From CAZGYE01 sp964530165 (lineage in GTDB: Bacteria > Planctomycetota > Planctomycetia > Planctomycetales > Planctomycetaceae): 9,510 bases of DNA. The translations under genes were made by a program, and so were the position numbers. Under the pieces are notes generated by a model that worked only from the letters and a program-made list of their open reading frames with translations, did no database searches and was not told where the DNA came from. Location of the stretch: positions 1 through 9,510 of the forward strand of contig CAZGYE010000235.1 in the NCBI GenBank assembly GCA_964530165.1. The letters run 5' to 3'. Of the stretch, positions 6,496-9,510 are shown piece by piece (the stretch's first letter is position 1; each line of letters opens with the position of its first letter).

Positions 6496-7482
6496 TTATT
6501 TCTTCAGCGAGGCTTTCATGGCGGTCACCACTTTGGCGATGGCATCGGCCAGAGGTCCGGGTAGCACAGCGCCGGACGCTTGCTTGTGGCCGCCGCCTCC
6601 AAATCGCTCGGCGACTGCCGCCACGTTCACCTCGGCTCGACTTCGAAGGCTGACCTTGATCTGCTTGTTCTGCTGCTCGACGGCAATGAACGCGCACTTT
6701 GTCCCCGCGATGGTGAGGCACTCGTTGACCAGATCCTCGGTGTCAACCGGCGTGGCTTTGGTCCGGACGAAGTCGTCCCACTCAACGCTGGTGTAGGCCA
6801 GCAGTCCGTCACACTCGAGGTTGATTCGGCTGAGGACTCGCCCGGCGAGCTTTAACCGGGCCTGCGAATACTGCTCATACAATAGCCGATAGGTCACATG
6901 CGGTTCGGCTCCCAAGTCGATCAGTTGCCCGGCGAGCCGCATGGTGTCGCTCGTCGTCGATGAGAATCGAAACCAGCCGGTGTCGGTTGCGACGGCACAG
7001 AACAGAGCTTGGGCAATGCCGGCCGAGAGGGGCAGCTCCAGGGCTTCAGCCATGCGGGTGATCAGCGCGCCGGTGGCCTCAGCCCGGGTGTCCTTGAACT
7101 CGAGGGCGCCCAAGTCGTCGGAGCTGACGTGGTGGTCGATCACGACCTTTTTGGCCGATGACTTTTGCATCGCCTTCCCGACGTCGGCCAGTTGCACCCA
7201 CGAACTGGTATCGAGAATGACATGCACGTCGGTGTCACAAACGTCGTCGGCGGTGACTCCGTCGCCGAGTTTCCGGATACGGGCGCCGGGATCGAGAAAG
7301 GCGAGATTCTTCGGCGCGGCCGAGGGGTTGACGATGCGGACCGTTTTGTCCATGTTTTCCAGCAATTCGGCCAGGGCGAGTTCCGATCCCAGCGCGTCGG
7401 CATCGGGACGCACGTGACTAGAAAGCACAAACCGCCGGTTTGCCTCGATGATCTCACGCAGGGGCTCCCAGTTGATCGTCAT
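6496..7482 (-). CDS. nrnA: DHH/DHHA1 phosphoesterase, NrnA-like (nanoRNase / pAp phosphatase family)
   Basis: The product (328 aa) is a soluble two-domain metal-dependent phosphoesterase. NrnA proteins degrade 2-5 nt RNAs and often remove the 3'-phosphate of pAp. DHH-domain motifs are SHVRPDADALGS (22-33), LDTSS with Asp91, DHH (116-118) and ATDTGWFRFSS; the DHHA1 domain ends with GGGGHKQASG (295-304). All metal-binding residues appear intact and the length is usual for the family. ATG 7482 is preferred over the TTG at 7500, which would begin in element 4. No Shine-Dalgarno site is seen; a C/T-rich stretch lies upstream in the sense direction. The stop at 6496 faces the cytochrome gene stop across 19 bases. 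The choice between nanoRNase and pAp phosphatase cannot be made from sequence alone. Confidence 0.85.
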   Translation of the reverse strand: MTINWEPLREIIEANRRFVLSSHVRPDADALGSELALAELLENMDKTVRIVNPSAAPKNLAFLDPGARIRKLGDGVTADDVCDTDVHVILDTSSWVQLADVGKAMQKSSAKKVVIDHHVSSDDLGALEFKDTRAEATGALITRMAEALELPLSAGIAQALFCAVATDTGWFRFSSTTSDTMRLAGQLIDLGAEPHVTYRLLYEQYSQARLKLAGRVLSRINLECDGLLAYTSVEWDDFVRTKATPVDTEDLVNECLTIAGTKCAFIAVEQQNKQIKVSLRSRAEVNVAAVAERFGGGGHKQASGAVLPGPLADAIAKVVTAMKASLKK

Positions 7483-7495
7483 GTGGGTATTGTAA

Positions 7496-7613
7496 GTCAA
7501 AAGGAAAAAGGAAACAAACGGCTCTCAGCGATCAGCTCTTTCTCGGCTGAAAGCTGATTGCTGATCGCTGAATGCTCTTCTCACTGTTTCCTTTTCCCTT
7601 TTGCCTTTTTCCT
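7496..7613. repeat. Nested inverted heptad-repeat element 4 (GNNAAAA outside, GCTGANN inside)
   Basis: The outer arms belong to the A-rich family: 7496-7516 reads GTCAAAA, GGAAAAA, GGAAACA, and 7586-7613 reads GTTTCCT, TTTCCCT, TTTGCCT, TTTTCCT. Inside them lies a second inverted pair of a different family. Its left arm (7524-7544) is CTCAGCG, ATCAGCT, CTTTCTC; its right arm (7546-7580) is GCTGAAA, GCTGATT, GCTGATC, GCTGAAT, GCTCTTC, in strict 7-base register. The inner arms can pair (CAGC/GCTG and GAAAG/CTTTC stretches) with almost no loop. The right outer arm encodes the C-terminal tail of RibF. Confidence 0.87.
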
Positions 7614-8513
7614 TACCTGCTCGATGTCCTGCGCGAGCTGCGTCCGCAACTCATCTGCGCCGGCAAAGGAGCGTGTGTCGCGCAGACGATCCAGAAAGTC
7701 GACTGCCAACGTCCGGCCGTAAAGATCGCCGGTGAAGTCGAGCAGATGGACTTCGAGTTTGCGCCCCTCCTCACCGAACGTCGGGTTGGGACCGAGGTTG
7801 ACGGCCGCAGGATGTTCCTCTCCGCCGTGATGGGCGATGCCGGCATACACTCCGTCTGGCGGCAACAGGGTCTCGACGCCTTGAAGATTGGCGGTTGGAA
7901 ATCCAATGCTGCGGCCGCGATCTGCACCGCGGATCACGAGACCGTGCACCTGGTAGGAATGTCCCAACAGCGAGATCGCCTCGGAGAGGTCCCCGGCAGC
8001 GATGAGCGCACGGACCTTGCTGGAGGAGACCAACTGCCGGCCGATCTTCACCGGCCCAACGATTTCCAACGTCAGCCCCGATGCTTCACATAGCAAACGC
8101 AGCGTCGAAACGTCGCCGGCGCGGTGATGTCCGAAGCAAAAATTCGGTCCCTCGACCAGCCCGCGGGCCTCGAGTTCGGCTAGCACAATTTGTTCGAAGA
8201 ATTCTTCGGGGCTGAGACTCAACAGGGCATGATCGGTTGGATACGCGATGACACAGTCCACGCCGCGCTGGGTCAACAGTTCGACCTTGCGCTGGAGCGT
8301 GCTCAGACTGGGCGGCGTCTCTGCGGGTCGCAGCAGTGTGATCGGGTGCGGATCGAACGTGAGGACCACCGCCGGCACATCCGCGGCGCGGGCCTGATCG
8401 ACGAGTGCGGCAACCATGCTTTGGTGTCCGCGATGAACACCATCGAAGTTGCCGATCGAAACAAAACCGCCCCGATACGCGGCCGGGTCTTCAAAACCGT
8501 GAAACAGTTTCAT
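7581..8513 (-). CDS. ribF: Bifunctional riboflavin kinase / FAD synthetase
   Basis: The product (310 aa) phosphorylates riboflavin to FMN and adenylates FMN to FAD in the cytoplasm. The N-terminal nucleotidyltransferase half has GNFDGVHRGH (21-30, with HxGH at 27-30), FDPHP (53-57), FGHHRAGD (127-134) and SSSKVR (163-168). The C-terminal kinase half has GFPTANL (204-210) and NPTF (243-246). ATG 8513 gives the normal MKLFHGF start; a TTG at 8528 would add five residues from element 5. The start codon stands 2 bases from the heptad arm with no Shine-Dalgarno site. Residues 301-310 (RKKAKGKRKQ) and the approach to the TGA are translated from heptads of element 4, so the basic tail is probably not part of the ancestral enzyme. 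It lies between the NrnA-like gene and the small-protein gene, transcribed in the same direction. Confidence 0.93.
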   Translation of the reverse strand: MKLFHGFEDPAAYRGGFVSIGNFDGVHRGHQSMVAALVDQARAADVPAVVLTFDPHPITLLRPAETPPSLSTLQRKVELLTQRGVDCVIAYPTDHALLSLSPEEFFEQIVLAELEARGLVEGPNFCFGHHRAGDVSTLRLLCEASGLTLEIVGPVKIGRQLVSSSKVRALIAAGDLSEAISLLGHSYQVHGLVIRGADRGRSIGFPTANLQGVETLLPPDGVYAGIAHHGGEEHPAAVNLGPNPTFGEEGRKLEVHLLDFTGDLYGRTLAVDFLDRLRDTRSFAGADELRTQLAQDIEQVRKKAKGKRKQ

Positions 8514-8515
8514 CA

Positions 8516-8597
8516 AGTAAAACGGCAAAAGGAAACAGGCAAAAGGACAGAAGAGTCTCCACTTTTTCCTTTTTCCTTTTTCCTTTTGCCTTGCTCC
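8516..8597. repeat. Inverted heptad-repeat element 5 (GNNAAAA family)
   Basis: The left arm (8517-8551) reads GTAAAAC, GGCAAAA, GGAAACA, GGCAAAA, GGACAGA. The right arm (8561-8597) reads ACTTTTT, CCTTTTT, CCTTTTT, CCTTTTG, CCTTGCT, CC. The loop is about 9 bases. The element fills the gap exactly: it begins 2 bases from the ribF start codon and ends next to the stop codon of the 96-residue gene at 8598. Confidence 0.88.
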
Positions 8598-8888
8598 TCA
8601 TTCCAGCACGTCGTCCAACGCGGAGAGACTCACGATCTCTTCGAGCCGCACCAATACACGTCTCCGGTTGGACCGGATACCGTGCCGTTTCGACTCCAGT
8701 ACGTACAGTTCGCGGGAGGTGGTCGTATCGCGCAAATCGTGTACGTCGGCGTTTTCCAGGGTGAAATAACGCTGATCCTGGCCCACGAGAGTTCCCACGA
8801 ACACGAAAAGACTTGTGGCGTCGAGGACCACCTCGCGGCCAATCAACTCGTCTAGAGCAGTTTCGAGAGCAGTTGTGGAATCGTTCAT
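8598..8888 (-). CDS. Small conserved-looking protein, possibly Sm-like or SH3-like beta barrel
   Basis: The product (96 aa) has no signal peptide or membrane segment and is rich in predicted strand. It opens with a short helix-like stretch, then LIGREVVLDATSLFVFVGTL, an acidic middle (ENADVHDL), a basic patch (KRHGIRSNRRR) and a closing strand ending ALDDVLE. This pattern of about five strands with a glycine near the start of strand 2 resembles Sm/LSm or other small barrels, some of which bind RNA, but no diagnostic motif proves it. I think similar proteins occur in other planctomycetes; the function is not known to me. ATG 8888 is used; the frame stays open upstream only through element 6. 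The start lies 4 bases from the repeat with no Shine-Dalgarno site, and the stop abuts element 5. Confidence 0.7.
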   Translation of the reverse strand: MNDSTTALETALDELIGREVVLDATSLFVFVGTLVGQDQRYFTLENADVHDLRDTTTSRELYVLESKRHGIRSNRRRVLVRLEEIVSLSALDDVLE

Positions 8889-8892
8889 CTCA

Positions 8893-8959
8893 GGCAAAAG
8901 TAAAAAGGAGAAAGGAAAAAGGGAAGAGGAATGCAGACCTTTTTTCCGTTTGCCTGGCT
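8893..8959. repeat. Inverted heptad-repeat element 6 (GNNAAAA family)
   Basis: The left arm (8893-8934) is six units in register: GGCAAAA, GTAAAAA, GGAGAAA, GGAAAAA, GGGAAGA, GGAATGC. The right arm (8939-8959) is shorter: CTTTTTT, CCGTTTG, CCTGGCT. The loop is only a few bases. The right arm touches the stop codon of the transglutaminase gene at 8960-8962, and the left arm ends 4 bases from the small-protein start codon. Confidence 0.85.
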
Positions 8960-9510
8960 TCAAGATCTGCGCATCGCCTGAGCGAGCCGATCGAAGGCTT
9001 GCCGATCGACCTCGCCGCCGTAACGAAGCGACGCATACAAAGCATACCACTCGGCCGCAGCGCGGCATCCTTCGTCGTCGTGGCGATCGGCGAGGATACG
9101 GTCTGCAAACTGGTTCAGCGTCTCGCCGGGCCGTCGCTGCAAATCGTGTTTGCGCAGCCGGGAATCCATACGGTGCAGCAGGCGATGCAGTTTTCTAAGC
9201 ACGGGGTCACGCCGAGCGCGTGGACGGCTGCGCAATGCGCGCCAGCGCATCACCAGCCGGACAGCAATGACGCTGGTCACTATCAGCAGGCCCGGCAGGC
9301 TCACAAGCAGATCAAGCATCTTCCAGCCGATCCACTTCAGCCCCCCTTGCGCGACCCGCGTGCGGAAGATGGTGACGCCGCCGAGCAGGTCTTCCCAAAG
9401 CTGCCGAGCTGACGAGGTGACCGACGGCGTGGGCTGGCCCGCGGCGGGAGTCGATTCGACAATCACCCAACCTCGCCGTTCATCGTACGCTTCGGCCCAT
9501 GCGTGCGCAT
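8960..9510 (-). CDS. Transglutaminase-like membrane protein with C-terminal DUF4129 domain (5' end outside window)
   Basis: This is the C-terminal 182 residues of a longer protein; the frame is open to the window edge, so the start lies beyond 9510. The first visible residues, AHAWAEAYDERRGWVIVEST, match the histidine region of the transglutaminase-like (TgpA/cysteine protease) fold; the His in HAW would be part of the Cys-His-Asp triad. The usual Asp of the DPTP-type motif is Glu here (VESTP). A membrane segment follows at about residues 64-84 of the visible part. The final 80 or so residues match DUF4129, with PGETLNQFADRI and a tyrosine-rich ALYASLRYGG. Families of this design carry several N-terminal membrane helices before the transglutaminase core. 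The substrate is unknown. It is the first gene in transcription order of the minus-strand block. Confidence 0.85.
   Translation of the reverse strand, partial: AHAWAEAYDERRGWVIVESTPAAGQPTPSVTSSARQLWEDLLGGVTIFRTRVAQGGLKWIGWKMLDLLVSLPGLLIVTSVIAVRLVMRWRALRSRPRARRDPVLRKLHRLLHRMDSRLRKHDLQRRPGETLNQFADRILADRHDDEGCRAAAEWYALYASLRYGGEVDRQAFDRLAQAMRRS

Noticed and set aside
8516..8597. Heptad elements as ordinary rho-independent terminators
   Set aside because: The stems are A/T-rich with alternating C/T rather than GC-rich with a T tail, and they overlap coding sequence at both ends; termination is not excluded but the form is not the usual one.
8900..8915. AAGGAG within element 6 as a plus-strand ribosome binding site
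   Set aside because: No supported plus-strand gene follows; the match arises from the purine-rich unit.
8889..9068. Longer version of the 96-residue protein
   Set aside because: The added part runs through element 6 and antisense to the transglutaminase gene.
8813..9412. Plus-strand open frame over the transglutaminase and small-protein genes
   Set aside because: It opposes two supported genes, crosses element 6 and has no recognisable domain.

Overview
The window looks like chromosomal DNA of a planctomycete (Planctomycetota, probably Pirellulales-like). The grounds are a mix of genes: a tetrahydromethanopterin-linked C1 gene (fhcC) beside olefin-pathway genes (oleC, oleD), a Rieske protein followed by a cytochrome b fused to c-type haem domains, and a transglutaminase/DUF4129 protein. 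High GC coding sequence and mostly absent Shine-Dalgarno sites agree. This is inferred from gene content, not from a marker gene.

Layout. Bases 1-44 probably hold the tail of an upstream gene. The plus-strand block is fhcC (221-1048), oleC (1115-2809), oleD (2868-3890), a Rieske iron-sulphur protein (3926-4444) and a cytochrome b/subunit IV/di-haem cytochrome c fusion (4476-6476). It meets a minus-strand block head-on with only 19 bases between stop codons. In transcription order that block is a transglutaminase/DUF4129 protein (8960 to beyond 9510), a 96-residue small conserved-looking protein (8598-8888), ribF (7581-8513) and an NrnA-like DHH phosphoesterase (6496-7482).

How the genes work together. 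OleC and OleD are two steps of one head-to-head fatty-acid condensation pathway. The Rieske protein and the cytochrome b/c fusion form the core of a bc-type quinol oxidising complex. RibF (FMN/FAD), NrnA-like (nanoRNA or pAp turnover) and the others are housekeeping genes with no obvious shared pathway.

The striking feature is between the genes. Six of the nine junctions, all of them between co-directional genes, consist almost wholly of degenerate tandem repeats with a 7-base period, arranged as two inverted arms around a short loop. Three unrelated heptamer families share this design: GNNAAAA (with its complement), AATCGRC (with its complement) and GCTGANN (with its complement). In the sense of transcription the order for the main family is always stop codon, purine-rich arm, loop, pyrimidine-rich arm, start codon. 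The arms run into genes: they encode the last residues of FhcC, OleC and RibF and the first residues of OleC, and they abut the starts of oleD, ribF and the small protein, which lack Shine-Dalgarno sites. The oleD/Rieske junction, where a GAGGTG site is present, has no such repeat, nor do the Rieske/cytochrome b and convergent junctions. These elements may be structured RNA control or coupling sites, or a class of dispersed repeat with its own means of spread.
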